Origin: Rhodococcus rhodnii NBRC 100604
GTDB lineage: Bacteria; Actinomycetota; Actinomycetes; Mycobacteriales; Mycobacteriaceae
Reading direction: 5' to 3'
DNA length: 64,000 nucleotides
Assembly (NCBI RefSeq): GCF_001894925.1
Contig: NZ_BCXD01000011.1
Coordinates: 62,001 to 126,000, forward strand
Part shown: piece after piece, positions 54,033-63,621 of the stretch
How positions within the stretch are numbered: position 1 is the stretch's first letter
Layout: each line of letters begins with the position of its first letter
Notes under the pieces: generated by a model
Told to the model about the DNA's origin: nothing
Databases searched by the model: none
What the model saw: the letters and a program-made list of their open reading frames with translations, nothing else
Translations under genes and position numbers: made by a program

Positions 54033-55985
54033 TCAGTCGGCGACGAGCTCGCCCGGGGTCTCCCCGAGCCGGCTCGGTGTCTCGGCGAGCTCGCCCGGCA
54101 CCGGGTCCGACGCGAGCGCGATCGCCTCGTCGAATTCGCGCCTGCCCACCTGCGAGCCCAGCACGAGGGCGAGCCGCGTGAAGAAGCCCTCGCGATCGTC
54201 GGCGTCGACCTGATCGATCGCATCCGACAACCCGAGCCACACGTGCTCGCGATGCACCTCCGCGGGATCGCCGCCCGAGGGAACACCGGCACGTGCCGTC
54301 CTGCCCGATCCCGCGTCCACCGAGGCCACGCGGTCGGCGACGGCCACCAGATCGTCACGATCGAGCGTGCGGGTCAGCACGAGACCGTCCGGCCGGATCA
54401 CGAAGACCTCGCCGCGCCGGGCACCCAGCGCGGACGCCGACCACCCCTGGGCGTCGTCGATCACCGCGAGTCCCTCACGGGGCAGGCACGCGCCGTCCGT
54501 GACGACGACCGCCGTGACGGATTCGGGAGCGAGCCGCGCCGCCAGATCTGCGGCCGACGCCACGAGCGCCGACGCCTCGGCATCACTCAGCCCGACACCG
54601 ACGAGCGAGAACCCGCTGCCGCGTGCGTTGCCGAACGTCGACTCCACGTCACCGTGCGCCGTACGGACGACGACGCGACGATCGTCGACCGGGTCACCCG
54701 GCTGCAGGCCCGGCAGCACGTCGTCGAGTTCGACCGTGAGCGGCGAGAAGTGCGCGTGGGTGGCGCTCGACTGCCGCGGGTCGATGAGATGCGAGAACTC
54801 GGTGCGCGACGTCGCGAGCGCGAGGACGGCGTCGCGGGTCGCGCGGTAGCCGTCGGTGCCGGGTGACATCACGAGCGTCGACTTGCCGGCGTTCGCGACG
54901 TTCTGCTGCCACGACGCGTGCCGCTCGGCGGAGTACGCCGCGAGCAGTGTCGCGTCGGCGTTCCCGTGGACGACGGCCGAGAGCATCCAGACCAGCGTCT
55001 CGGCGTCCTCCATGCCCGAGTTGAACCCTCGCACTCCGAAGATCGGGACGAGGTGTGCGGCGTCGCCCGCGAACACGATGCGGCCGTGGACGAACTCGTC
55101 GAGCGCGAGCGCGCGAGCCCGGTAGAAGCCGTGCCACTCGAGCGTCCACGGAGTGTCGTCGCCGAGCCACTCGAGGTGACGCGCGATGCGCTCACGAATC
55201 CGCGGTTCCTGCGTCTCGAGGTCGGCGTCGTCCGACGGGTCGAGCTGGTAGTCGATGCGCCAGATGTCGCGCGGCTGCTGATGCATGATGATCGTCGATC
55301 CGGGATTGCTCGGCGGATCGAACCAGACCATGCGCTCCGCGGGAAGCTCCGACTCCCAATGGATGTCGGCGATGACGTAGCTGCCCGAGTAGCTCGTGCC
55401 CTGCATCCGCAGACCCGCGAGCTCCCGCATCCTGCTGCGCCCGCCGTCGGCCGCGACGACCCACTGCGCGCGCAGCCGCCGCGTCCCGAACTCCGTCGTG
55501 ATCTCGACGGTGACGGAGTCGTCGTCGCGCATGAGGCCGGCGACCTCGGACTTCCAGTGCAGGGTCACGAGCGGATGCGCGAGCAGCTTGTCCGTCATGA
55601 CCTGCTCGAACTCGGACTGCGAGACGTTGACCATCGGGCCGCGCACGTCGGTGTCTCCGCTGCGCATCGTGAACTCCATGACCTGATGGCGGCGGTAGAA
55701 GCTGCGCCCGCCGACCCACGGCAGCACGAGCTCTTCCAGTTCGTCACCGAAGCCGAGCCGCGAGGCGACTTCGAGGCTGTGCCTCGAGATGCAGATCGCG
55801 CGGCTGCCGAAGGACACCTGATCGGCCGCCTCGAGGACGGTGACGGGGATGCCGCGGTTCGCGAGGCCGAGCGCCACCGCCATCCCGACGGGGCCCGCCC
55901 CGACGACGACGACGGGCAGTGCCGAGTCGGTCACGGAATCGAAGTCGGCGGGCGTGTAGCTGCACGGCTGGTAATAGGTGGACAC
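54033..55985 (-). CDS. FAD-dependent aromatic hydroxylase (MhpA/PheA-like)
   Basis: A 650-residue class A flavoprotein monooxygenase. The FAD motif VVVVGAGPVGMAVALGLANRG is near residues 25-45, the DG motif AQWVVAADGGRSRMRELAG near 170, and GDAAHLVPIFGVRGFNSGMEDAE near 300. The C-terminal 180 residues form the thioredoxin-like extension found in MhpA and phenol hydroxylases. It should hydroxylate an aromatic or similar ring with NAD(P)H and O2. It is 26 bases downstream of an MHS transporter gene on the same strand, so the pair probably imports and oxidises one compound. The GTG at 55985 has only a weak ribosome binding site. Confidence 0.88.
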   Translation of the reverse strand: MSTYYQPCSYTPADFDSVTDSALPVVVVGAGPVGMAVALGLANRGIPVTVLEAADQVSFGSRAICISRHSLEVASRLGFGDELEELVLPWVGGRSFYRRHQVMEFTMRSGDTDVRGPMVNVSQSEFEQVMTDKLLAHPLVTLHWKSEVAGLMRDDDSVTVEITTEFGTRRLRAQWVVAADGGRSRMRELAGLRMQGTSYSGSYVIADIHWESELPAERMVWFDPPSNPGSTIIMHQQPRDIWRIDYQLDPSDDADLETQEPRIRERIARHLEWLGDDTPWTLEWHGFYRARALALDEFVHGRIVFAGDAAHLVPIFGVRGFNSGMEDAETLVWMLSAVVHGNADATLLAAYSAERHASWQQNVANAGKSTLVMSPGTDGYRATRDAVLALATSRTEFSHLIDPRQSSATHAHFSPLTVELDDVLPGLQPGDPVDDRRVVVRTAHGDVESTFGNARGSGFSLVGVGLSDAEASALVASAADLAARLAPESVTAVVVTDGACLPREGLAVIDDAQGWSASALGARRGEVFVIRPDGLVLTRTLDRDDLVAVADRVASVDAGSGRTARAGVPSGGDPAEVHREHVWLGLSDAIDQVDADDREGFFTRLALVLGSQVGRREFDEAIALASDPVPGELAETPSRLGETPGELVAD

Positions 55986-56011
55986 GTGAGGATCCGCTTT
56001 CTTCTCGAATG

Positions 56012-57346
56012 TCAGGAGGCGCGGCCGGCGTCGGCGCGGCGGGCATCGGTGTTCGTCTCGTGGAGCATGAGGATCGACCCGAGGCTCACGAGCGCGATGA
56101 GCACGAAGTAACCCGTGATCGCGTACGTCGTCCCGAACGTGCCGTAGAGGAAGGTCGCCATGAACGGGGCGAGGCCGCCGCCGAGGATCGCGCCGATCTG
56201 GTAACCGAGCGATGCGCCGCTGTAGCGGATGTGGGCCGGGAACAGCTCGGCGAACAGAGCCGACTGCGGGCCGGCGCAGCAACCGAGGACGAACGCGAGC
56301 ACGATCATCGCGGTCTGCATGACGGCGATCGACGCGGTGTCGATCATCGGGAAGAACGCCGCGGACGTCACGAGCAGCGCGACCGACGCGATGATGTAGA
56401 CGCGACGGCGTCCCCACGTGTCCGACTTGAAGGCCGAGAACGCCATGCCCGCCATCCACACCGGGCACGCGACGATGAGCATCGTCAGCATCGTCGACCG
56501 GTCGAAGCCGAGCTCCTCCGTGCCGTAGTTGAGCACGTAGACCATGAAGACGTAGGCGATGCCGTTGGTGGCGATGAACGTGCCGGCCGCGAGCAGCACC
56601 GAACGGTAGTTCTTGGTCAGCACCTCGACGATCGGCATCTTCGCGACCTGCTCGTTGCGCTGGACCTGCGTGAACTCCTCGCTCTCGTGGACGCCGAGGC
56701 GGATCCACATGGCGACGAAGACGAGGACGGCGCTGAAGAGGAACGGCAGACGCCAGCCCCACGACTGGAAGGCCTCTTCGGGCAGCAGCTGCGTCACGAG
56801 CAGGAAGACGAGGTTCGCCGCCAGCACACCTGCGGGAACGCCCATCTGCGGCGCGGCACCGTAGAGGCCGCGCTTGCCGGGGGGCGCGTTCTCGGTGGCG
56901 ACGAGGACCGCGCCACCCCATTCGCCGCCGACGCCGATGCCCTGCAGGAACCGCAGCGCCACGAGCAGGATGGGCGCGAGCACGCCGATCGCCTCGTAGT
57001 TGGGCAGCAGACCGATTCCCACCGTCGCGACGCCCATGAGGACGAGCGACAGCACGAGCATGGACTTCCGGCCGATCTTGTCGCCGAAGTGCCCCATGAC
57101 GACGCCGCCGATGGGGCGGGCGATGAATCCGACGGCGAACGTCGCGAAGGCCGCGAGTGTGCCCGCGAACGCCGACGCCGACGGGAAGAACTGCGGCCCG
57201 ATGATGAGCGCGGCGGCAGTGCCGTAGATGAAGAAGTCGTACCACTCGATCGCGGTACCGACGAAGCTCGACGTGACGGCTCGCCTCGCCTGACGCTCGG
57301 ACACCGCGGGTGCCCCGGTCCCGCTGGTCGCGTCTGCAACTGTCAT
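56012..57346 (-). CDS. MFS transporter, metabolite:H+ symporter (MHS) family
   Basis: A 444-residue, 12-segment proton symporter. AIEWYDFFIYGTAAALI at the N-terminus, the loop GHFGDKIGRKSML, and RFLQGIGVGGEWGGAVLVATENAP are hallmark MHS-family motifs; members carry shikimate, proline/betaine, citrate or aromatic acids. The ATG at 57346 is chosen because AAAGGG lies six bases upstream (a Met codon at 57352 abuts it). The next gene downstream is the aromatic hydroxylase and a LysR gene lies upstream on the same strand, which points to import of an aromatic or cyclic acid. Confidence 0.93.
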   Translation of the reverse strand: MTVADATSGTGAPAVSERQARRAVTSSFVGTAIEWYDFFIYGTAAALIIGPQFFPSASAFAGTLAAFATFAVGFIARPIGGVVMGHFGDKIGRKSMLVLSLVLMGVATVGIGLLPNYEAIGVLAPILLVALRFLQGIGVGGEWGGAVLVATENAPPGKRGLYGAAPQMGVPAGVLAANLVFLLVTQLLPEEAFQSWGWRLPFLFSAVLVFVAMWIRLGVHESEEFTQVQRNEQVAKMPIVEVLTKNYRSVLLAAGTFIATNGIAYVFMVYVLNYGTEELGFDRSTMLTMLIVACPVWMAGMAFSAFKSDTWGRRRVYIIASVALLVTSAAFFPMIDTASIAVMQTAMIVLAFVLGCCAGPQSALFAELFPAHIRYSGASLGYQIGAILGGGLAPFMATFLYGTFGTTYAITGYFVLIALVSLGSILMLHETNTDARRADAGRAS

Positions 57347-57487
57347 CGACATCCCTTTCGCAATACTGTGCCGACATTCACGACACAAGATGACGATGAC
57401 GTGTTCCACCTCACTTGAAAAGCGCGGAAACGTAACCTTGTTGAGCGGAATTCCCGAGGTATCGGGCATCATTCCAGTTCATCAAGG

Positions 57488-58414
57488 CTAACCGAAGCGA
57501 TGAAGGTCCCTCGCAAATGTGACGAAGGCCCTCGAAACGCGGCTCAGAACGGCCTTCGCCGGCCACGCCACGACCACCGAGACCGCCGGAACGTCGCCCC
57601 CGCGGATGGGTCGCGGAGCCACCCCGCGCCCCTCGTAGGTGACGTCGAAGTGCGGCCGCTGGAGCAGAATCGTCCAGCCGAGCCCGCGCCCCACGAACGC
57701 GCGCGCCGTCTCGAAGTTGGCCGTCCGGTACACGACGTTCGGGGTGAAGCCCGCCTGCCGGCACAGCCCCAGCGCGTGATTGCTGCTCGGCGGTGCGTCG
57801 AGCAGGATCATCGGCTCGGCGACGAGATCCGCGAGCGCGACGGGCTCGCCGCTCGCCGCCAGCGGATGATCGGCGGCGAGCAACACCATCGGCTCGCGCC
57901 GCAACAGCGGTTCGAGCCGCCACGTGGGCGGCAGATCGAGGTCGTAGACGATCGCGACGTCGAGCTGGCCGGACTCGAGCGCACCGCGGAGCTGATTCTG
58001 GGTCTCCTCGCGGAACGCGACCGACGCCCGCGGATACATCGACGTGAAGCCGGCGATCATGGACGGCAGCAGGGTGGGCCCGAGGGCGGGATAGCACCCG
58101 ATCGCGACGGGACCGACCACCGTGCCCGTCGACCCCGTCGCGTCGTCCTGGAGTTCGGTCGCCTGCTGCAGCAGGGTCCGCGCCCGCCCGAGCACGGCCT
58201 CGCCGGTCGGGGTCAGGGAGATGCCGTGTGCTCGCCGCCGCACGCACAGTTGCGCCCCGAGCGCGCGCTCGAGATCGGTCACCGCGGCGGACACCGCGGA
58301 CTGCGACAGGTGCATCGTGTCGGCGGCGCCGCTGATCGTGCCGGTCTCGGCGACCGCGATGAAGGCGGCGAGCTGCCGCATCGTGTAGCCGGGGACTCCG
58401 TCGCCGCGCGTCAT
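57488..58414 (-). CDS. LysR family transcriptional regulator
   Basis: A 308-residue LysR-type regulator: N-terminal winged helix (MRQLAAFIAVAETGTISGAADTMHLSQSAVSAAVTDLERALG split over residues about 12-53) and a C-terminal co-inducer domain starting near VAIGCYPALGPTLLPSMIAGF. It lies 141 bases upstream of the MHS transporter on the same strand and is the likely regulator of the transporter-hydroxylase pair. The start at ATG 58414 is preferred over a later Met at 58381; neither has a strong ribosome binding site. Confidence 0.92.
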   Translation of the reverse strand: MTRGDGVPGYTMRQLAAFIAVAETGTISGAADTMHLSQSAVSAAVTDLERALGAQLCVRRRAHGISLTPTGEAVLGRARTLLQQATELQDDATGSTGTVVGPVAIGCYPALGPTLLPSMIAGFTSMYPRASVAFREETQNQLRGALESGQLDVAIVYDLDLPPTWRLEPLLRREPMVLLAADHPLAASGEPVALADLVAEPMILLDAPPSSNHALGLCRQAGFTPNVVYRTANFETARAFVGRGLGWTILLQRPHFDVTYEGRGVAPRPIRGGDVPAVSVVVAWPAKAVLSRVSRAFVTFARDLHRFG

Positions 58415-58585
58415 GGCGCAACCGTAACCCGCGGCGAACGGCCGGAACCCGCATACCGGCGCGGCGAGGGACGCCCGTCTTCCCTGCGACGCCGGGCGAA
58501 TCGCCCGCGCCCACGGACCACCATGTGGTGCGATAGCGTTCGCCACGAACCGGACGATTTGCCAGAAGGAAACGGAGAACACGAC

Positions 58586-59533
58586 GTGGTAGCCGTAGGC
58601 CACTCCGACCTGGAGATCTTCCCGCTCGCACTGGGCGGCAACACGTTCGGCTGGACGGCCGACGAGACGACGTCGTTCGACATCCTCGACTCGTTCGCCG
58701 AGGGCGGCGGCAACATGATCGACACCGCGGACTCCTACTCGGCGTTCGCTCCCGGGAACTCGGGCGGCGAGTCCGAGACGATCATCGGAAGATGGCTCGC
58801 GCACAACGGATTGCGCGAGCACGTCGTCGTCGCGACGAAGGTGAGCCGGCATCCGCAGTTCCGCGGGCTCGCGCCCGAGACCATCGCGGCGGCCTCGGCC
58901 GCATCGCTGGAGCGGCTGCAGACCGATCGCATCGACCTCTACTACGCGCATTACGACGATCCGGACGTCCCGCTCGAGGACAGCCTCGCGGCGTTCGACG
59001 AACTCGTCCGCAACGGCTCCGTCCGCTACCTCGGCATCTCGAACTACTCCCCCGAGCGGGTGCGCGAGTGGATGTCGATCGCCGACGCCCGCGGTTACGC
59101 TCGCCCGGTCGCGCTGCAGGTGCAGTACAACCTGGTCCATCACGCGACGTTCGAGCGCGACTACGCGCCACTCGCCGCCGAGTTCGGGCTCGCGGTGTTC
59201 CCGTACTACTCGCTCGCCGCGGGCTTCCTCGCCGGCAAGTACCGCACGATGGAGGATCTGCGGGGCGTGCCACGCGAGGCGACGGCCGCGAAGTACCTCA
59301 CGCCCGCGGGCCTCGAGGTCGTCGACGCGCTGCACGAGATCGGTGCCGCGCACGACGTCGAGCCCGCCACCATCGCGCTCGCGTGGCTGCTCACCCGCCC
59401 TCGGATCACCGCACCGCTCGCGAGCGCGAGTCGGCTCGACCAGCTCTACAGCCTCATGGACGCGCCGTCGATCGTGCTGACCTCGTCCGAGATCCATCGG
59501 CTCGACACGCTCTCGCGCGCCGTCGCACAGTGA
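58586..59533 (+). CDS. Aldo/keto reductase
   Basis: A 315-residue NADPH-dependent aldo/keto reductase of the YajO/Tas-like class. The tetrad is visible: Asp and Tyr in NMIDTADSYSAF, Lys in VVVATKVSRHP, His in IDLYYAHYDDPD. The C-terminal cofactor region has ITAPLASASRLDQLYSLM. The GTG at 58586 is preceded by AACGGAGAACACGAC. It is divergent from the LysR gene, and its substrate is not predictable. Confidence 0.92.
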   Translation: MVAVGHSDLEIFPLALGGNTFGWTADETTSFDILDSFAEGGGNMIDTADSYSAFAPGNSGGESETIIGRWLAHNGLREHVVVATKVSRHPQFRGLAPETIAAASAASLERLQTDRIDLYYAHYDDPDVPLEDSLAAFDELVRNGSVRYLGISNYSPERVREWMSIADARGYARPVALQVQYNLVHHATFERDYAPLAAEFGLAVFPYYSLAAGFLAGKYRTMEDLRGVPREATAAKYLTPAGLEVVDALHEIGAAHDVEPATIALAWLLTRPRITAPLASASRLDQLYSLMDAPSIVLTSSEIHRLDTLSRAVAQ

Positions 59534-59537
59534 CATG

Positions 59538-59561
59538 CCGCTCCGCAGACCGGCGGAGCGG
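59538..59561. terminator. Bidirectional hairpin terminator
   Basis: CCGCTCCGC and GCGGAGCGG pair perfectly (9 bp) around the 6-base loop AGACCG, in the 33-base gap between the convergent aldo/keto reductase and the unknown gene. No T-run follows. Confidence 0.7.
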
Positions 59562-59566
59562 GGCGC

Positions 59567-60799
59567 TCACCCGCGGTCGGTGAGTGCCGCGATGTCGCGG
59601 CCGAGGATCGCGCGATAGGCCTGAACCGTCTCGTCGATCCCGAGCTGGCGGCCCAGCGAGTCCATGTTGTCGACGGACAGCTCACGCGTCCCCGCGCGCG
59701 AGACGAGCCGATCGATGCGGCCGTCGATGTCGAGGACGCGGTCGACGGCGTCCTGCGTCGCGATGCGCGAATCGAGCCGCGACAGGACGTCCGAGATCCG
59801 GGCGAGCGCGACGACACGCTCGACGACCTGATTCCACACGGGCTCGAGGGCGCGGCGACGCGCGGCGACGCGATCGGCGCCGCGCCACGGATCGTCGCCG
59901 CGGTCCGCGACGGCCGCGATCGTGTCGAGATCCTCGGCGACCGACCTCAGCTCGACGGTGTCCACGGCGATCGACACGAGTTCGCCGGCGACGTCGAGCT
60001 GACCGCGGGGCACGAGCCCGTGCTCCGAACGCCAGAACCGGGATCGCACGACGCGATCGGCGTGCACACCGGCGAGGAAGAGGGCGCACTCGTAGCGATC
60101 GCGCATCGTCGCGGGGCGATCGTGGCCGCTGTCGTCCTGACGTGGGGGATTCGCCCAGTCGGGTGGCAGGTGATCGGTGACCGACTTCGGCATGTACTGC
60201 GCGAAGTCGCCGGCACGGCGGACGGCGCCCCCGAGAACCGCGCCGCCGAGCGCGGAGTCCACGGCCCGTCGCATCACGGTCGGCCGCTGCGGCGCCGGGG
60301 TGCGCAACAACGCCTCGAACAGCTGCTCGCGCTCGGCGGGATCGAGGTGCACGCCCTCGCGTCGATCACGCCGGATCGACCGCACGCCCGACGCGAACGC
60401 CCGCCCGGGACCCACCCACGCCGACCGCGCGGCACCGAGCCTGCGATCGAGATCGCCGATCCGCGCGTTCGCGAGCATCCGCACCGGCGCGGGCAGTCCG
60501 CTGCTGCGCTCCGCGATCTCGGTGCGTTCGTCGACGAGGCGCCGCAGCCGTGTGTAGCCGCCCGTGTCGGGCCAGGCGCGGCCCGCCCTGATCCGCGCGA
60601 CGACGGCGGAGCGGGTCTGCTCGTCGACGGCACCCGCGGCCACCAGGAGCGCGGGCTCGTCGCCGAGCTCGACGTCGCCGAGGCCCGCCGCGGCGTCGAT
60701 CCGCGCCTCGGCACACCAGCGGCGAACGTCGGCACCGATCCGCGCGGCGTCGTCCTCGGCGCTCGTACCCTCCACAGGCGCACCACCGTCGTCGTTCAT
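59567..60799 (-). CDS. Hypothetical soluble helical protein
   Basis: A 410-residue Arg/Asp/Ala-rich protein with no signal peptide or membrane helix and no family I recognise. Long helices predominate; recurring features are RLRRLVDERTEIAERSSGL, EREQLFEALLRTPAPQRP, and a Gly-rich short stretch SALGGAVLGGAV in the middle. WRSEHGLVPRGQLDVAGELVSI and the end SVDNMDSLGRQLGIDETV are other landmarks. GAGGAG precedes the ATG at 60799. The same frame continues 750 bases upstream over the endonuclease IV gene, but that part is antisense shadow. Confidence 0.75.
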   Translation of the reverse strand: MNDDGGAPVEGTSAEDDAARIGADVRRWCAEARIDAAAGLGDVELGDEPALLVAAGAVDEQTRSAVVARIRAGRAWPDTGGYTRLRRLVDERTEIAERSSGLPAPVRMLANARIGDLDRRLGAARSAWVGPGRAFASGVRSIRRDRREGVHLDPAEREQLFEALLRTPAPQRPTVMRRAVDSALGGAVLGGAVRRAGDFAQYMPKSVTDHLPPDWANPPRQDDSGHDRPATMRDRYECALFLAGVHADRVVRSRFWRSEHGLVPRGQLDVAGELVSIAVDTVELRSVAEDLDTIAAVADRGDDPWRGADRVAARRRALEPVWNQVVERVVALARISDVLSRLDSRIATQDAVDRVLDIDGRIDRLVSRAGTRELSVDNMDSLGRQLGIDETVQAYRAILGRDIAALTDRG

Positions 60800-60928
60800 C
60801 GAACGCTCCTCTCGTGCGCGTGGCCGTCCCACCGATCGTCCCCACCGGCGATTGTCCCAGAATCCGGCGAACCCGGCCGGAACCACCGAATCCGGCGACG
60901 CGGGGTGGGACCGTCGTAGGCTGGCGCC

Positions 60929-61690
60929 ATGCGTCTCGGAGTGCACGTACGCGAGGACGACGATCCGATCGGGAGCGCCGACGCACTGGGCGCCGACATC
61001 GTGCAGGTGTTCGTCGCCGATCCCCAGAAGTGGCGCGCGCCGCAGCCCCACCCGCGCGCCGACGAGATCCGCGAGAGCCCCGTCGCCGTCGTCGTGCATT
61101 CGCCCTACGTCGTCAACGTCGCCAGTACCAACAATCGTGTGCGCATCCCTTCCCGCAAGCTCGTCGCCCAGCACGCCGAGGCGGCAGCCGAACTCGGCGC
61201 CGTCGGGCTCGTCGTCCATGGCGGCCACGTCGCCGACACCACCGAGGTCGACACCGGATTCGACAACTGGCGCAAGCTCTTCGAGCGCTCCGGCGGATTC
61301 CCCGTCCCCATCCTCGTCGAGAACACTGCGGGCGGCGATCACGCGATGGCACGCGAACTGGACGCGATCGCACGGCTGTGGGACGCGATCGGCGAGTTCG
61401 AGCCGGGGTTCTGCCTCGACACGTGTCACGCGTGGGCGGCGGGCCTCGATCTCGGCACCGTCGTCGACCGCGTCCGCGCGATCACCGGGCGGATCGACCT
61501 CGTGCATCTCAACAACTCCCGCGACGAGTTCGGTTCGGGCCGCGACCGCCACGACAACCTCACGGACGGGACGATCGACACCGCGGCGCTGCTCGACGTC
61601 GCGCGCAGCGCGAACGCCCCGGTCGTGCTCGAGACGCCCGGCATCGGGCTCGAGGACGACCTGGACCTCCTCCGCCGCGAACTCGGCTGA
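60929..61690 (+). CDS. nfo: Deoxyribonuclease IV / AP endonuclease (Nfo family)
   Basis: A 253-residue TIM-barrel enzyme of base-excision repair, cutting 5' of abasic sites. The zinc ligands appear in order: VVHSPYVVNVAS, LVVHGGHVAD, LVENTAGG, FCLDTCHAWAAGLD, VHLNNSRDEFGSGRDRHDN and VLETPG. Length is slightly below the usual 280. A TAGGCT -10 element ends seven bases before the ATG, so the message is probably leaderless. It converges with the acyl-CoA synthetase gene; CGGCTGA/TCAGCCG at the two stops could form a weak shared hairpin. Confidence 0.93.
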   Translation: MRLGVHVREDDDPIGSADALGADIVQVFVADPQKWRAPQPHPRADEIRESPVAVVVHSPYVVNVASTNNRVRIPSRKLVAQHAEAAAELGAVGLVVHGGHVADTTEVDTGFDNWRKLFERSGGFPVPILVENTAGGDHAMARELDAIARLWDAIGEFEPGFCLDTCHAWAAGLDLGTVVDRVRAITGRIDLVHLNNSRDEFGSGRDRHDNLTDGTIDTAALLDVARSANAPVVLETPGIGLEDDLDLLRRELG

Positions 61691-61715
61691 GCCCGGGTCG
61701 GGGTGACCGCGGGGG

Positions 61716-63479
61716 TCAGCCGACCGCGGCGCGCCCGTAGATGTCGGACACCAGTTCGGCGAAGTGATCGAGCACGACCGACCGCCGCACCTTCCCGGTC
61801 GGCGTCAGCTCGCCCTCGGACTCGCTGAGCGCCCGCGGCACGAGCCGCCACTGCCGGATCGACTCGGCCGTGGACACCGAGGCTTTCGCATGATCGACCG
61901 CGTCCTGGACGGCGGCACGGACGTCTCCGAGTCCGTCGGCGACGCCGGGATCGACGGTGACCAGCGCAGACACGAACGGCCGGCCGTCGCCCACGACGAC
62001 GGCGTCCGCGACGACGGCGTGCGAGCGAAGCCGGTCCTCGAGCGGAGCAGGCGAGACGTTCTTGCCGCCCGCCGTCACCAGCACGTCCTTCGAGCGGCCC
62101 ACGATGGTGAGGACGCCGTCGGCGTCCAGTTCGCCGAGATCGCCCGTCCGGAACCAGCCGTCGTCGAACGCGTCGGTCGTCGAACGGCGGTCGCGCCAGT
62201 ACCCCGCGAACAGCGCGGGCCCGCGCAGCTGGATCTCACCGTCGTCGGAGATCCGCACGGCGTTGCCGCCCAGCGGCGGGCCGACGGTGCCGACACGACC
62301 CACGCCCGGCCCGCAGACCGTGTGGGCGGCACACGATTCGGTGAGCCCGTACCCCTCGTACACAGGAAGTCCCAGGCCACCGAAGAAGTGTCCGAGTTCG
62401 GGAGCGAGCGCCCCGCCGCCCGAGATCGCCCACCGGCAGTGGCCGCCGAACGCCGCACGGATGTCGCGGAAGACGAGGCGATCCGCGAGGGCGCGCCGCA
62501 TCCGGAGCACCGGCCCGATCCGCCCTCGCTCCCCTGCACGGCCGACCGCGATCGCGGTGCGCTCGGCGAACCGGAACACCCCGGCCGCGAGACGTCCTCG
62601 TTCCGTCGCGCGTCGCGCCGCGGCTTCGTGCACCTTCTCGAAGACGCGAGGGACGCCGAGCACGGTGTCGGGCCGATGCGCCGTGAACTGCTCGGCGACC
62701 GTCCCGAAATCCGCCCAGTGCGCCTGCACCACCCCTGCCTCGAACATCGCGAGCGACACACTGCGGGCGAGAACGTGGGCGAGCGGCAGGAAGACGACGG
62801 CGCGGTGGCCGGGGGCCGCGATCTCCCCCACCGGCGCGGCGAGCAGAGCGCGCATCTCCGACAACAGATTCCGGTGCGTGAGCATGCACCCCTTGGGCCG
62901 CCCCGTCGTCCCCGACGTGTAGACGATCGTCGCGAGGTCGTCGGCACCCAACGCCAGCGCACGGCGGAAGACGATCTGATCCTCGAGGTCGCGGCCGCGG
63001 ACGATGAGGGTGCCCACGGCGTCGTCGTCGAGCACGAGGACCTCCGGCGTGCCACGCGAACGCACGGCGTCGCGCTGGGCGTCGGTCTGCACCACCGCGA
63101 CGCGCGATTCCGAATCCGAGGCGATGAACCGGATCTGCTCGGGCGACGACGACGGATACACCGGAACCGACACTGCGCCCGCAGCCCAGATCGCGTAGTC
63201 GAGCAGCGACCACTCGAAGCTCGTCGGCGCCAGCAGCAGCACGCGGTCACCCGGTTCGACGCCCGACGCGACGAGCCCCTTCGCGACACCGGTGACGAGT
63301 GCGGCGACGTCGCGCGCCACGACGTCGGTCCAGCCGTCCGCCTCCGGGCGGGAGAACAGCACGCGCTCGGGGGCGTGCTGGGCGTGCGCGAACACCGCCA
63401 TGACGACGTTCTCGTGATCGGCCACCGCGTAGTCCACGGGCCGGCTCGTCTCGCGCACGGGCGCAGTAGTTTCGCGCAC
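61716..63479 (-). CDS. Long-chain fatty-acid-CoA ligase (AMP-dependent synthetase)
   Basis: A 587-residue adenylate-forming enzyme that activates a fatty acid to acyl-CoA. The P-loop motif TIVYTSGTTGRPKGCMLTH, the YEGYGLTESCAAHTV motif, GWFRTGDLGELDADG and the catalytic Lys region ELTPTGKVRRSVV are in the canonical order, and DVLVTAGGKNVSPAPLEDRL is typical of the FadD15-like class. The GTG at 63479 is chosen because GGGGAGGAT lies upstream; the frame extends to 63695 but overlaps the divergent GNAT gene. No neighbours suggest a special lipid. Confidence 0.93.
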   Translation of the reverse strand: MRETTAPVRETSRPVDYAVADHENVVMAVFAHAQHAPERVLFSRPEADGWTDVVARDVAALVTGVAKGLVASGVEPGDRVLLLAPTSFEWSLLDYAIWAAGAVSVPVYPSSSPEQIRFIASDSESRVAVVQTDAQRDAVRSRGTPEVLVLDDDAVGTLIVRGRDLEDQIVFRRALALGADDLATIVYTSGTTGRPKGCMLTHRNLLSEMRALLAAPVGEIAAPGHRAVVFLPLAHVLARSVSLAMFEAGVVQAHWADFGTVAEQFTAHRPDTVLGVPRVFEKVHEAAARRATERGRLAAGVFRFAERTAIAVGRAGERGRIGPVLRMRRALADRLVFRDIRAAFGGHCRWAISGGGALAPELGHFFGGLGLPVYEGYGLTESCAAHTVCGPGVGRVGTVGPPLGGNAVRISDDGEIQLRGPALFAGYWRDRRSTTDAFDDGWFRTGDLGELDADGVLTIVGRSKDVLVTAGGKNVSPAPLEDRLRSHAVVADAVVVGDGRPFVSALVTVDPGVADGLGDVRAAVQDAVDHAKASVSTAESIRQWRLVPRALSESEGELTPTGKVRRSVVLDHFAELVSDIYGRAAVG

Positions 63480-63621
63480 GCCGTCATCCTCCCCGTCTCG
63501 GCGCGAACGCAGGCGCGGTGGGCGTGACACTCCGGTCACGATTGGAGAACGTTCCCGGCACGTCGTCGCCGCAGCGACATCTCGTTGCGCCGTGCCGCTC
63601 GTTGCGGGCACACTCGGAATC

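Noticed and set aside
54033-57377. A 1114-codon minus-strand frame apparently fusing a long Arg-rich protein to the FAD hydroxylase
   Set aside because: The upstream part is out-of-frame shadow of the MHS transporter gene, whose motifs are clear in the other frame.
59567-61552. A longer version of the unknown helical protein starting opposite the endonuclease IV gene
   Set aside because: The extra 250 codons lie antisense to nfo; a good ribosome binding site precedes the ATG at 60799.
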